The notes under the pieces: generated by a model
Told to the model about the DNA's origin: nothing
Databases searched by the model: none
What the model saw: the letters and a program-made list of their open reading frames with translations, nothing else
In this document: positions 27,800 to 42,570 of the stretch, piece by piece
How positions within the stretch are numbered: position 1 is the stretch's first letter
Layout: each line of letters begins with the position of its first letter
Translations under genes and position numbers: made by a program
DNA from: Lycocorax pyrrhopterus obiensis
Lineage: Eukaryota > Chordata > Aves > Passeriformes > Paradisaeidae
DNA: 64,000 bases
Assembly: GCA_014706295.1 (NCBI GenBank)
Contig: JACSVZ010000001.1
Location: 41,104,383 to 41,168,382, forward strand
Direction: 5' to 3'

Positions 27800-28922
27800 T
27801 TTGCCGGGTTTGTTGTATGCGGGTTTTTGCCCACCAGCAGGAGGAGCTCTTTGCTTGGTCTTGTGCAAAGCATCTGACACTGTCCCACACAACGTCCTTG
27901 TCTGTAAATTGGAGCGCCATGGACTTCACAGATGGGCCACTTGGAGAATAAGGAATTGGCTGGATGGTCGCACTAGAAGAGTTGTAGTCAATGGCTCATG
28001 TCCAAGTGGAGACTAATGAAAACTGGTGTTCCTCAGGGGTCTGTTTGGGACTGGTACAGTTTAATATCTTTTTTGGTGACATGGACAGTTGGACCTGAGT
28101 GCAAGTTTGCCGAAGATACCAAGATACATATGTGGTGAGGTCGACATGGAGGCTAGAGATGCCATCTAGAGGACCTTAGGCTTAGGAGGTGTGTCTGCGT
28201 GAAACTCATGAAGTTTGACAAGACCAAGGTTCTTCACACGGGTCAGGGCAATCCCAAGCACAAATACAGACTGGGTGGCAAATGGATTGAGAGGAGCCCT
28301 GAGGAGAAGGACTTGGGGTGTTGGTGGATGAAAAACCGGACGTGACCTCTCAATGTGTGCTCAGAAAGCCAACAACAAAGAAATGTGGCCACCAGATCAA
28401 GGGAGAAGATTCTGCCCGTAACTCCACTCTTGTGAGACTCCACCTGGAGAGTTGCATCCAGCTCTAACGCCCCTAGGATAAGGAGGACATGGACCTGTTG
28501 GAGCAAGTCCAGAGAAAGGCTATGAAGATGATCAGAGGGCTGGAGCACCTCTCCTATGAAGTCAGGCTGAGGGAGTTGGGGTTGTTCAGCCTGGGAAAAA
28601 GAAGGCTCCGGGGAGACTGTAAGGCAGCCTTCCACTACCTTAAGGGGCCTCTGCAAGACAGCTGGATGGCGTTTTTTTAAAAAAGCATTTAGTGACAGTA
28701 CAAGGGGAAATGGCTTCAAACAGAGAGAGCAGGCATAGATGAGGTATTAGCAATAATTCTTTGCTGTGAGAGCGGTGAGACACTGGAAGAGGTTGCACAG
28801 AGAAGTTGTGGATACCTCATCCCTGAGAGTGTTCAAGGTCAGGCTGCATGGGGTAGGAGGACTGAGACTGGATGATATTTAAGGACCCTTCCAACCCAAA
28901 GCACTCTACCATTCTATGATTT
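27800..28922 (+). mobile_element. CR1 LINE, 5'-truncated with RT remnant
   Basis: About 1.1 kb of CR1 in plus orientation. At 27840-28015 a frame resembles the CR1 reverse transcriptase middle: a KASDTVPHNVL stretch corresponds to the family's KAFDTV motif, followed by ERHGLHRWATWRIRNWLDGR and VVVNG. Around 28060-28130 a shifted frame continues with a KFAEDTK remnant of the FADDTK motif. Near 28490 a DLLEQVQRKAMKMIRGLEHL-like stretch follows, and the element ends with CTTCCAACCCAAAGCACTCT and ATTCTATGATT. Frameshifts and stops make it inactive. It is the longest mobile element copy in the window; its 5' edge is approximate. Confidence 0.93.
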
Positions 28923-29034
28923 ACTAAAAGAAAATTGTACTCATTCAGTTTGTTGGAGGTTTACAGCCTTCTTGGCTCCTCCTGAACAGAGAGGAATTGG
29001 CAAAGAATTTAAGATGTATGAAGGCTGACCTGCA

Positions 29035-29140
29035 CAAAAGAAAAGAGAATGAGAAAGGAAAAGAAAAGAAAGGAAAAGGTGAAGGAAAAGGAAAAGGTGA
29101 AGGAAAAGGAAAAGGTGAAGGAAAAGGAAAAGGAAAAGGT
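29035..29140 (+). repeat. purine minisatellite, GGTGAAGGAAAAGGAAAA unit
   Basis: A GA-only tract. Its core repeats an 18-base unit (GGTGAAGGAAAAGGAAAA) three times and is flanked by less regular AAAAGG repeats. The polypurine strand reads as Lys-Gly-Glu repeats in one frame, an artefact of composition rather than a gene. It begins about 110 bases after the CR1 3' end. Confidence 0.93.
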
Positions 29141-32100
29141 CCCTCAAATCAACAAACCAAACCCAACAAAAAAATCCACACAAGAACAGCAAAGGCAGTA
29201 TGCTTACTCCACCAATTTCTGAAGAAAAAAAAATATAATAACTTAAACCACACATTTGTGGGCTTCTCAGGAGGACTACCAGTATGGGAAAGATGTAAAA
29301 ATACTGAAGCAACTACCTGAAGTCAGTTACTGAGTTAACTACCTGAAGTGACAGCACCTGGGTTTTCCCCCATATACAGCAAAAAAAGCAAAAGAAAGTT
29401 AATTTTCTGAAGTTATAACACTTTTATGATTTAAAAGAAATAAATCAGTTTGGGTGTTCTAATAATAAAATTTTCAGTTAAAAAGTAAAGATCTCATGCC
29501 TGCTATTAAGTGTAGGAATATGGACAAAAGGAATGTTTGAGCTGGGCATTAAAAATGAATCCTGAATCTCTGAGAAGTGAAAGGTTCCCTCAAGGTTTCT
29601 ATTACTGTTTCTCAGCAGGTCTACACATGCAGTAGCAATTTGGTGCTCCCAAGCAAAAATACTGAAGGTTTAAGGTCAGTCTCTATTGTCCTAGTAGGAG
29701 AGAGAAGATAAAGCACTAAACAGCAGCTATCTTCAGTTATCCAGGATTATACAAACCTGAAGGATTCCTTTTTTATTTCAAACCCATGCTGGGCAAATCG
29801 GGCTAGCTCTTAAATCAGAAGACTCTGTTACATTAGCTTTCTGCAGATACATCATTACAGCTGTCACTGCAATTGTTTTCTTCTATTTTCTTTAGAAACC
29901 ATAGGCAACTGTACAATTTTAGAAATTTCCTCTATTACATACAGATATCTGTTTCTCTTCCCTCTACCTGATTTGAAGGACAATAGATAAAATCTCTTAT
30001 TCAAGTGAATAGGTGATGCTTTCACCTTTTCCTTTATCTTCAAATTTCTATCTTTCACCCTTACCCCCAATTTCTAAAAAATTGCGCAGGAGGGTCACAC
30101 CTGTTTCCCTTAAAATATTTCAAAATTCACTGATTTTACTCCATTACAACACGTGAAGTACTGAGCACAGTACTTCCAACTACGTCCGTACATTTGGTAT
30201 TTACTAAGTCACTTTATGAAGATGGACAGAGGCATGTCAATTTATCTCTATCACCTCTTACATCCACGTGAGGATGGACACAAAACGCCCTCCTTTTTCT
30301 CACTTGGTAGTGACAAGAAGGTGCATAAACGATGAGTTCAGTCCATCCACTTGCACTTTCCTATCCGGTATATCCAGCTTTGGCAGGATCAGTCCTGTCC
30401 ATCATCGTTGCACCAGAATACAGATAAGGAGGGCTTGTACAAGAGTGTTTTGACTTACCCTGCCAGTATCCAAGTCATAACTTGACTCTCAGAGAGTCAC
30501 TGCCCCGTGCCCATCTATCTCATTAATTTTCATCTACTACAACTACTACCTGACCCCAGCATAAGCCACATTTTCATTCTGTCTAATGACTCACCCTGCC
30601 ATTTCTCTCTAGAGTACCTTCTCCCTGCCTGACCCTTTGCAGGGAAGCAAAGTGCAGTCAAAGCCTTTACATTGCATCCCCATCTTCCTTCAAATTCCTC
30701 ATGAAAATATATCTTCTGTGGTCTTCTGCAAAACAAAACACCCACTGGTGTTAGTCAGGACCACTGATTTATACATGCAGTTCTTGCCAAATCACCCTCC
30801 TAAACAAGAAACTCCCTCATCATCAGGCTTCCTGAAACCAGTAAGCAAATGCATTTTATTTACCTGTTGAATCCCTCCATAATCCTAAAATTGAAGCTCT
30901 CTGGTTGGTTTAAACTTTATTTGTAAATACAGCCTACATGATTGTACAAACCTCTGGTTACTGTCATGTACATTATGACAAATAGCTGTTGCAGCCTCCT
31001 GCTCCTGGGTTACAAAACTGATTTGTTTTTAACGAAAAAATTAGCATTTCTCAATCCTCTGAATAAACTCAAAGGATTATCAGAGATTGAGAACATTTTG
31101 GTAAAGGTGTTAGCAAGCCATGCCTAGCGTAGCCACCCCCTTGACAATTTTCCTGCAACTTCAGTAATTCTTTTAAAAACTCCTTTTGGAGTTAAAATAA
31201 TTTGCAGTGATCTTTCTTCTCACATGAAACAAAGAGCTAAGTACCGATTTAGCTCATTAAAGTTTAATCATTAAGCTAAGGTGACTAATTTAGCACTAGA
31301 ACTACCTCCAAAGTGTCTTTTGCATCTCAGTTACCTAATCCTGAAGGGGCCTATTTTCTTCTGTTGACTAAAAGGGAAGTATAAGCAATTGCATCACTAA
31401 TGCAGGTACTTGCACCAAGTGTGTGAAAGCAGGTAAGGTGAGTATATGCCTCATGCCTGTGTTATCAAGCTTAAACACAAAGCCTATGTGTTTGATAAAT
31501 ATGAGACAACTAAAATCTCAGCAATAACGATTTTTTAAAAATCCTTTCATTTTAGAGGCCAAGTAATACCTTCAGACCCTACTCCACGATCACCAATTTA
31601 CCACATTTTGGAGAAAAATAATAAGTCATGGTGCTTTTGCAAAAAGTGTAATAGGATAATTTAAGACTGAGGATACATGCTGGAGACACGTTCCATCTCC
31701 GTGTCAGCAGAGTACAACCCAGTCCAGCAGGTTAAGGCAGATGAAGAATGGAGTCTCTGAGAGTTCTTGTTTTGAGTGTGAAGCTGAGCTCATTAAGACA
31801 TGCCTGAAAAGTCCCAGTTTCTGAGCAGAATTCTAGCCTGGGCTTGTTACTTGTTTACATCAATCGAGCCCTTTGGCCTGTTCCTTTTTCTGTGTATTTT
31901 ATTTTATCACACACAGGGAGTAGTCGCTGACCTCATTTGGACTACACTTTCCTCTCAATTGACTTTGAAGAAAAACTGTATCAGCATCAATAGGCAAATT
32001 TACTGGTATTCACCCAAGCATGACAAAAGGTAAGAGCTCATGTTTCCCTGCCCCAGCATTCATCAAAGCCAGAGAGGCACACAGAAAAGAAAGGGCACAC

Positions 32101-35100
32101 TCCAATGACACACACCCAGTGATGGGAAACCTGCCACACCATCAGCTCACAGCTTCTCAGTCTCAGCACATGGCAGTCACACAGGCTGCTTCTGTAATCC
32201 ATATTCAACAGTCACAGTCACTTCAAGAAACAAATCTTGTCCAGTTGGGCAGCTAGGTTGGTTATGCCCACCTTTTCTCTTTAACTGGCAAATAATTAAT
32301 TTGATAAACACTATCAATATTCAAACATTTGTTTGATTTCAGGATGGAATAATAAAAACATTTAAGCTTATTTCTAATTTTTAGTAAAAAACACACTAGA
32401 AAGGAGAAATAATAGAATAGAAGGAGAAAGTGCTGAGTCTGTTGGTCCAACACAAGTGTTGCTATTTTGGGGATTGTGCTTATCAGATTGAGAATTCAGA
32501 GAAGCTCCCTTTTTCATCTTTTCTTCTGCACTGTCAGCGGTGATAAAGGAATGAAGTGGGGGAAAAAAAGGTTACCCTGCACTGTTGAGCACACCACTGA
32601 CTTTACAGGAGAAAAAAGAAAAACTGTCAACTAAAATTGGGTGTCCTGCTCAGAAGCAAAGCCTCTGATCTGTGCCACCCTGCAGAACCAGAGAACAGAC
32701 CTACTCAAATAACTCTGCAGAGCGCCACTCATTAAAGGGAACCATCTCGAAACAGGTGGAGAAAGAACAGGCAGAAAGAACAGTCAGAGCAGCCCAGGCA
32801 GCGACAAAAAAAAATGCCGCTTCTGTGACTTGCAAAAGAAGAGACTTCTTCTCCCTCCCCTCCCCAAAATCAGTAATTTTGTAGAAGAAAAAACAACAGC
32901 TGGATAAAGGAGAGAATAAAACAGTGATCTAATGTATGACAGGGAATCAAAAACTCAAGACAGGCAAGGCATGAACTAAAGGATTAAATGGAAGCACTGT
33001 GCTGGATTAGGCATTTCTCTGCCTGGTGAGCTCGTTCAGCATTTGAATCTGCTGAAACACTTCTGGTTTTTTTGGAGGGGCTGTGGGATTGAGCTGGGCT
33101 ACCCTTCAGCCAGCTCAGGCCCTCAGCTAAGATGTATGGCCTCAAAAGGGTTCATACCAGCATAGCGCAGGGGAGTGAATGAGCAAAAACTGCTTTTTTT
33201 AATTGGTAGAGCTTCCTGAAACAGTATGTACTCTGTACGGAAAATGTTCTGTTTCTGCAGCTGACAATGGCAATTTCAGACAAGAAACAGTGAGGATGTG
33301 GGTGCTTAATGGCAAAATGTTGGTTCTGCAGACTTCAAGTTAAGCTGCTTCATAGCACGGCAATTTTTACTTCAGCTATTTAACAATGCTGCTAACACCT
33401 CGAAATTTTACATACTACAAAGCCTGAAAATTTTGTTTCCTGCCACACTTTCAAATCAATATGCATTGAGTGCTCTGTAGCACTCAAGCGATGACTTTCT
33501 GACATGTCATCTGCGTGTCCCTCTGCAGCATGCCTGTAGAAGTCACACAGAGCAATCCCATTCAGAGACCCTGCCACAAGCCCACTTTTATTCCTAAATA
33601 ATACATTATAAACATGTATGTTCCTCGTGCAGTAACCACCCACTACTGTGTCCTTTTATTTCTCTTTACTTCGCATGCTTGACACACCTGGCCAACTCTA
33701 AGGATGCATGGGATGGTGGAGCAGGGAGGAGGCTGCGAGATTCCTTGGCATTGCAAACCAGGTGCTTCCCAACGGGCACTGGCCTGACAGGAGCCTTTCT
33801 AGGAAGCATGGGCTCATGCTACACCCTTGCATCCACAGCTTTCTGTCACTGTATCTCAAGACATGGACCGACACACTGGGACTTCAAGAATTGGTGAACT
33901 TTGATGTGGTATTTCTGAAAAATTGTGAGATCTGCCACTTGGTCCTGTTGACCTCCTCACCACTGTCATTTTCAGTCCTAATTTGTGACAAAGCATCAAC
34001 TAGCAAATGCTGGGAAACATCATACTTTTATGCACTAAAATGTCATGCTTAATCCCATCCAGGAGAGCACCCAGCAGAAATGCCTTGAAAAGCAATCAGC
34101 CCAGCTCCCAAAGCACATCTGGAACAGCATGGTGCTGCATCCCTGTGAGTAATCAGAGATGAGGCCTGCAGAGATCACCTGTGGTTTCCCTTGGTTTGTT
34201 TTCGTCCATCGATGCATCTGTTCTCTTAAACTGGCAAATCCTTGATTTCATACTGACCACCACTATCAGAATGCATGTCAGTGTTCAGATGGAGGGGACA
34301 TAAAATGGTAAAAATTATGGTGAGACTAGAACATTTTTCTAGTTCTAAGAGGACAGACTTAGATAGCTATTTTGTGTCATTTACATCACTGTCTTCTCAG
34401 TTTCATAGCCATGAGAAGCAAAAGGAAAGGATGAGTCTTTGTTCCAAATTCGTGGACAGATCTAAAATTATAAGCCTAAAGTAGGACTGCAGCACCAGAG
34501 CGGACCATAAAAAGCACATCTGGGGGATGGTGTGCCCAAAGCTCTGCTGCTCCCAGTTATGGCAGTATCCTAACTCCATTATCAGCTACAACTAGCTCAT
34601 AATGCACTTGAACCCACCCAAGGGACTAACCCAGTAAATTCTCTAGTTTATCATCTTATCTTTTGATAGATGGCAATCCATTGGGACCACATCCCTGCCT
34701 GACCCACAGCTCCCATCTCCCAGCATATTTCCCAACAACTGCACAGGGGTTTACTCCACTCAGGAAGACAGGACACTGCACTAAACTGCACTTCACTGCA
34801 CCAAATGATAAACATGCACATGTGTATTCCATATTTTATAATTTTTCTAGGTATTTCAAAACCATATTGCTTGATCCTATCCTCTGGTGATACCCATAAT
34901 TGCAAAAATCTCACGTGTACACTTCAGCCATCTTTATCTGTCTGTCACTGAGTTTTTTTGGGGTTAGTGTTTCTGTAACACCATATAAGTTGATGTGTGG
35001 GACCAGGTGTTCACACAAGCCTCAAGAAGCACTTTTTTATTCACTGATTGAGGAAATTGTACCTGATGTGTGTAAGGACAAGGTCCTATCTGTGTTCCAG

Positions 35101-36000
35101 GTGGTAACACTTAAATTCTCTGCCTCAGGAGAAGCAAGCAAATAATCCACCATCCTACACTGCTCTTTAATATGCAGAAAGCTGGTTGCTTACATAACCC
35201 TCAGTACTTGTGAAGCCTTTCATTTGTCCACCTAAGTAAGCTTTTATTCTCAGAGCATTCCTGGGAATGCTCCAAGTGTGACACAAGCTACAATTTGCTG
35301 CTTTGTGTGTTAGCAGTACACAAAGACCTTGGGACATTTCCTGCACCATTTTCTGATCAAAGATTTTTTGTCTCTTTTGAACTTAGCGATCATCCCAGGT
35401 ACTAGGTTGGACACAAACCAGTAGCAGCAACAAGACCATCTAAACTTATGCCTGACACAGCATTACTCAAACCAAGGGTGTAATTCCGAGCGATGCTCAC
35501 TATGGCACGGTGCAGCGCTGGTCAGCAGCTGGCTTGCAAATTGACCACAGGTCTGTAGATCAAATCAAACATTTTAATTATCTTGTATTTTCCATGAAAT
35601 CATTACGTCTCCTATAATCACCACCTGTAAAATTACTGTAGGGATAGGGAACTTTATGACCATCTCTGAGGCAGCCAGGCATTTTATCCTGCCTCCTTGG
35701 TATCATTCATGTCTTACACTCCTATTAAGCAGCCAGGTCTGACACCTGTCTCTTTAACCCACTCCCACAGATAACCACATGCATCTGCATGTAAATGATT
35801 AACACTCCCCTCTCGTGAAGCCACACATCTTTGCGCTCCAGTGAGAATAACTGCTCATACTATTGCAAATAATAAAACGTGTCATTCAATCCTTGTAATA
35901 AAAGCTTAAAATCCAATGTGAGGTGATGTGGGTGTAAGTCAACATCAGCAATTTGGACTCAAAGGCAGTTTAACGCTATTCATAGGTTCAAAGATGAGTA
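29141..36000. other. gene-free stretch
   Basis: AT-rich non-coding DNA. I checked the longer open frames (near 30.3, 31.8, 32.0-32.3, 33.7-34.0 and 34.7 kb). None has a recognisable domain, a paired splice site of consistent phase or a signal peptide. No tRNA or other structured RNA was recognised. Confidence 0.55.
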
Positions 36001-39000
36001 AATCGTCTCTTCTGGCTCCTATACTCTACCATCATCCTAGTATTCAGACTTCTGCCAACAATAACCTATTACACACCACTCGAACCCCACAGGGATCATT
36101 GCTCTTTGTCTACTTTCTCCTCTTAATTTTGGCATACAAATTACACTAGCTTTGGTTGACAAGGGAAAATGCTAAGCTGATGTGTAGAGCAGTGTAAATA
36201 ACCCAAATATAATAGCTTTCAAAAAGTTTACTTCTTCAGTCACCCTTTCTGTTGGGCATATGTAACCTCACCAGGGAGTACAATATTCCAGAAGACATTT
36301 ACCAGTGTACTCTTATCCAACTGTAGTGTATCTCTACTTCCATCTTTTAACACAGTGAAGGTTTCTAACATACATTAAGACAAGTGTTCTTCCCTCTGCA
36401 CTGATTTCCAGCCTTGAATAGCTGAGCTCCAGAGGTGCATGTTCCTCCTAACTGTATCCTACCATGAGATACTAATGTAAGCAAGGGAGAAACACAGAGG
36501 AAACATTGTTTTAAATTGGGCTGGTATTACTTAGTTAGAAAACAGTTTTTTTCGTATTTCTTCATTCTCATAGGATAGTATGATTTACTTCTAGTTTTAA
36601 AAATCTACGCATAGAATCATGATGCATGACCTTCCCTTCTTCCACTAGAATAATATGTTCTTAAACTGAGCTCATACAGTATTTTACGCTTCACAACTGC
36701 TGCTAGAAATGTTCTTGCTCTTTTCCCAGGACCAAGCAAGCCTTCGCTACAAGGAATGCTTACAGGTGCAAAGAAACCAGATCTCCTACCCTCAAAGCGC
36801 TCCTAATTCTGGGTGCAAGCGTAGTGACATATGGTTCTTCCACCTTTGTGATGCCTTTTTTTTTAAGAACAGAACTACAGTAATCAAATCAAACTGGTAA
36901 ATTTACTGAAACAACAAAAGGAAAGGACATTCAGAAAGACAGGCGAGTATCCCCTTACAGGGAGGAAGTGCCATACCAAGGCATTTCAAGTGTTATCCAA
37001 CTACTACTTACACAGACCTTTTTGTGAAAACACTCTCATTGCCTGCAGTTTATCAGCCTTGCCCAACCTACCCAAAAGGTGATCTAAGGGCTCATATGCC
37101 ATTTCCGTGGGAGATGGGACATTAAAATAAAATATATTCCAGCTCTTTGATTCCCATTGATTTTGTGGGTAATACAATAACCAGAATGAGATAGCTGAAA
37201 CCAATAAAAACTGATTTATAGCATTAAAGGCATTCTTTATAGCACTTATTTATGGTACATTACATCTGAAATCCAATTTCACAGGCTGCTGTTTGAAACT
37301 TTCTGTTCAATCATAAATACACTACATACAGCATAGCTCAGTGCCAGAGTCAGATTACACAAATGCCCGTGTTCCCAGAAGGAACTGTACTTCTGCTGTA
37401 AATGAGTTTGACAGTAATTTTTCCCAACCAACTTCCCACCAAAAAGTTCCAGGCAGCACTCAATAAATTTAGAATATATGGTTACTCCTTTAGTCATAAT
37501 AAACAACTATTTGTTAATATATTTCCGTTATTGAAAAGGCATTAACAGAAATCTCAGAAAACAAACTCGGCATATGTTGCATGATAAACTACTAAGTACA
37601 TTTAAGCATTGTAGCAGGGACACTGTTTGAAAAGCACACACACACACACAGGCACGTGTTCCACTCCCATTTATGGGTATGGGAACACTACAATCCTGCT
37701 AGTCTAATTTTCAAAGGGTGAAAAGAAGGAGCCTCCTTAGTGTATCTCAAAGCTGCTCATTTCAAAGGAACATACCACATTCAGGTCACTTGCTATAACC
37801 ATTGTCAAGAAAAGGGCAAAAAATCAGATCTGACTTTTACAGAGACACTGTCATTTGAATCTGGAGCAAGTTCTTATTTATTTGAAAAGACTTCTCCCTG
37901 AAAGTGAAATCACTGCAAAGTATGTATGTCAGGCTTTACACAAATCTAAGTTGAAAGATGTTTTCTCTCCGTCTCTGATACGAAGGCAGACTTTGTCTTT
38001 GTGTGATGTTTCCTTTCTTGGTTATAAAAGATTATTTTTAGATGTAACTACACTGACGTGTTACAAAACAGAGCACCTGTAGTGTTACTGCTTAAAATCT
38101 AATGGACAAAATAAATCATATTGTGCCATATGACGTTTTGCTCCTCTAGCAACCCTACAGAAAAATAGAAAAATCAGAAAAATAGAGCAAGACAAAATTG
38201 TATCTCCAAACATACAGGAGTACTTCTGATCTTTGGCTCCTCAGCTATAAAGCCACAAACTCCCTCAGGGAATAGAAAAGATATCAATATTGTAGAAGCA
38301 GACAGTGGCTGGAGACCTAGTGAGAGTCACAAAAAAAAATGTTGACTTGGTATACATTTTGGGGGTAGGGAGGGGAGGATGGGAAAGGAGAACCCAAATC
38401 CCAGGTTACCAGCTGAGAGCAGACCTGGCCTGACACATGTAGTTTATTCAAACCACTACTGAAAGCAGAAGGGAGGGAACGACGCTTTCAGTGAGGAAGC
38501 TTGAGACTGCAAAGCATTAATAATTTAATATCCAGACTTTCACCTCCAGAACACCAATTCAAATCTGATCCACGTCAGCGGTGACCCAAACTTATTAACT
38601 GCCCCACATGTTGAAATGATCCGATAAGACTTAATTGCTTTCCAGTGTATATGAAATAAAGCTGGCCACTACCTTTGACATTCATAGCAAACTTTACAGT
38701 GGTTGAAGGCAACAGATGAGAAACACTCCCCCAGAACCATCTCCCCTCTCCGGTGCACGCTGAACAGTTCCCAGGAGACTCCCTCACACCATAAACAGAT
38801 GGAACCTATCTGATGTTAAAGCAATGAAAAAAATATATCAATGAAAATTTGTTAGGTGTGTGGTATTTTTCCAAAGAGTAATTACTGTATAACATGGATA
38901 TTTATTTAATTTTGTTTTGTTTTGGGTGGTTTTGCCACTGAAAGAAAGGTTTGGCCACTAAAACCACGTATTGAGTGAGACCACACAGTTGGCTGACATG

Positions 39001-42000
39001 GATATGAGCAATCATTTGACATCTTGTATTCCTCTAGATTATAATCCAGATCCTATATTTTAGCACAGTGGACCCAAGGATAAAAAGGGGCAGAATGGAA
39101 AAGAACTGCAGATGCCATTATCCAGGTCCTGGTCACAGGCAGAAAAATCTTCTCTGTTTTCCTTGACATCATTTAAAATGACTTGCACTTGAGAAAATAC
39201 ATAACTTTATACCATCTTAGAAGGCTTCTGGACCTTAAACACAGACTTGGAAGCCTTGTGGAAAAAACATCTGTATACATTCCACTGAAATGAAAAAAAT
39301 ATCATAGCACTTATTCTGAGTTTTAATGAAATAAAATCAGCTAGGATTGATCACAAATTATTTACATTCACATCAAGATTTCACTTCAAGACAAGATATA
39401 TCTAAGTATGTATTTCCAGTTTTAATGACATCTCCAGATCAAAGCCCCTTCCACAGTTTTCCTGCATAAAATGAGTAGTACTGCTACAGAAATTATTTTT
39501 TCAATTTTTCAGCAATCGAGTGTTTTGCTTACACTGCAGTTTAATTTGTAAAAGAATTTATGATGAGTCTGCTCAGAATATTAAATGCAGCATGCTAGCA
39601 CTTTGATGACCTTTCCCATGGAAAAATGTCCCCAACCAATCCATGAAACAAAAAACCCTAAAAAGTCTGTGATCTCTCTCAAGGACAGATTAATATGGGC
39701 GGTAAAATTTTGCAAATTAGAGAAAACATTTCAGTTAATCAATCAAAATTGTAAAAGGCCTGTGGTCACCAGAAATACTTCACTTAGATCAATGTACAAT
39801 ATTAAACATATTATTGTATACAATGTATAAAGCTTAGAAAAGTACTTAGATCACTCATACTTCTGAACTCTTCACTAAACCACTCTAATGGGAAAAGAGT
39901 GAAATTTATATTGGATAGCTCACTGACAAGTCCTGCTTTATGCAGAAGCTCAGCTAAGATGATGGAATGAATTTGAAAATTAATTAAAACAATAAATCTT
40001 TATTTATGTTACAGATTGCAAACATGCAAACATGTTCCATTCCAGTAAAGCACACTCCTTGAAAAAGAATATACAAGTGTCAGAGGGATCCAAAAATAGT
40101 GATGACAGTAAAAGACATGAGAATATTATTTAAGCAGATAAATTACTAAAACCATAAATTATGTTGTATTTTTATACTTTTCCTACAAGACAAGATCAAA
40201 TTCAAAGATAATACATTTAAGTCTAATTAAAGGAACTTTTAAAAATATTAAATACAATACATTTCCACAAGATACAGGGCAAGCTGGGCTGCTATAACCA
40301 CAAAAATACAATCCAAAAACGCTATGGATTATGAAGACACCTCAAAATTACCCCAATGTCTTTTTGTTATTTTCTATTAAATGAAATGCATAGCTCCTTA
40401 GATGGACAGAAAGTGACAAATGTAATGCTGATGCAGCTGTAATGCTTGACGTCGACACACAGCTTTTCTCTGGATACCTGAATAGTAGATTAATAGCATA
40501 ACAGACACCAAAGTAAACATCTCACGAAATCTAGATCTATCCAGTTAACCAAACAAAAGCAACAAAGAATCGCAAAATGGAGTCAGCTGCGGCAGAAATT
40601 CAGACTTCACTCTCCTGCCTATGGGGCAGACTGACGGCTGGACAAGAAGACACACTAAACCTCTTCAGCAAATCCTTAGTCTCCAAAATAAGGGCCATTA
40701 AAAACCACAAGTGTTTTCCCTGTTTAGGCATTGTGTTTACTGTTATCTTGCTACAGAAAACTTACCAAAAAAAGGCAGAAAAATAACAGAAATGGAAACA
40801 TAATGTATGCATGGGACCTCTTGAGGTCTCAGATTCAGTTTCCTTGAATAACAGCTACCTCTCCCAAGCCCCCTCTCATGAACGGATCATGCTCTGTTTC
40901 AAAAACAGCTAAGAGGGCAATTAGACATACGATAGCTGTACAGCCCAGGGGAGATGTTAGAGATATTCTGTATGTGAAGCCAGTATCTCTCACAAGAGAA
41001 GTTCAAAGATGAAGGAAAGAGGCACACTGTACATTTTACACTGAAGGATGGCACATAAATCTCAGAGTACATTAACTCGAGTCCCACCTAACCTCATAGA
41101 TGTCGGAAGTCTCGTCTACCCTGCAAAAGGAGGGCCAGCATCTGATTCTCTGCCCCACCAGTAGCTCCATTTTTTTTTGCATTCATCCCATCCAGCCCAG
41201 ACTGGATGATGCAATATTATTTCGGGGGGGATTTCTAAGCACTTGAAATGGCTCTGCTGCAGTAAACAAGAACAGGCCTTTGTAGCAAGAAACTGAGTGG
41301 GTGCATGAACGCCGTGGCAGGCTACGGGCAGTCATGTGGCCATACTGGAGAGGGCCAAGTCTGCTCAGACAGTGTCAGAGAACTGCATGGAAGAGGAAGA
41401 TGAACCATGTGCCTTCTTGTCTACAGCACCGTCTGAGAGCAGTCCTTACAGTTAACTATCCTCAAGCAAGGTGAACCCATACCTGGTAAAACCATCTGCC
41501 TTTAGGAACATGATGCATACTCCAGCAATGCCTCCCTCCTGAAAAGACAATCAGTGACTGCTAAAACGACTTTATCATCAAAATCAGATGCCTTAGAAAT
41601 GGGACAAAAGGTGGAGAGATGGTCCAGGGCCAGCACAAGAAGGGCATCAAAGCCATTGGGAAGAATGTTTTTATATCTCATATGTCAGCCTGGAGTTGCA
41701 CAGTCTCAAAATCCTCTGGGGCCGCAAGGAGGAAAGGGGGCATGGACTCCAAAATGGCCCCACAGTGCCCTCCTGCTTTGCCCTCTGAAACAGCTGGAGT
41801 CTGACAAGCCATCAGCTGGCAAAAACCCAGCCCAAACCTTTATGTTGTTATGTAGTTCCAACTCTCTGGAAAATCTAAAACATATATTTTCCCCAAGTTC
41901 TAAAACACAACTAAAAGACCTTTTCTGATGTTTTCCCACTGATATGTGGAGGAAAGTCTGAAAATCACAGTACTTAAAGTATACAGCACTCATGATCTGA

Positions 42001-42570
42001 ATTGACAGTACTTCTACCTACCCTAAAAAGATCCTTCTTGCATTAAAGTATGAGGAAAGAAGAAGTAATGCACCAAAAAGCAAATTTAAAATAGTATCCT
42101 AAGTGCTCCAGAGCTAACTTTTTTTGATGCGTATTATGCATTTTCCTAATTTTTCGTTTTCATTAAAATCTCAGTTCAATACTGTGCAATCTGCTATAAT
42201 TCAGGCACTGAAAAAATGTCAGTCTCAGCAAATCAGAGCACTAAGATTTAATAGGATACTGTTGAAACACAGAATAAACAATTATAATTATTAAAGCAAA
42301 CTAGACTTTGTATTTAATTTTCATTTATTTCACATCTAAAGACTTTATTATGTTTTATTTATTAATTCATAAGATTTAAAAATTTGTAAGGCACTTTCAA
42401 TGATTGATGTGACTTCAGTTTTCCAATGTGATCAACATATTTCTGGCCTCATAATCTAAAGCCTAGAGGCTCTGATTTTGTTCATGTAACTCCTATCCAG
42501 CTCTGCACATGCAGAGAGAAGAAGGGAGAGTCCCCAGATCAGCCACTACCATGCAACATAGAACCACCAT
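36001..42570. other. gene-free stretch
   Basis: Non-coding DNA with a CA run at about 37637-37652 and several A-rich tracts. The longest open frame (41554-41928, 124 codons) is open alongside two other frames, including a minus-strand one, and looks random. Nothing else is recognised. Confidence 0.55.
37637..37652. repeat. (CA)n microsatellite
   Basis: A short perfect run of about seven to eight CA dinucleotides, potentially length-polymorphic. Confidence 0.9.

Noticed and set aside
28243..28719. A 158-codon minus-strand frame
   Set aside because: It is antisense to the CR1 element at 27800-28922 and is a by-product of that repeat.
28941..29320. Long frames of Lys-Gly-Glu (plus) or Leu-Phe (minus) repeats
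   Set aside because: They are translations of a purine minisatellite, with no credible start or domain.
41554..41993. Overlapping frames of 124 (plus) and 95 (minus) codons
   Set aside because: They are open on both strands at once with no motif; likely a stop-poor GC-richer patch rather than a gene.
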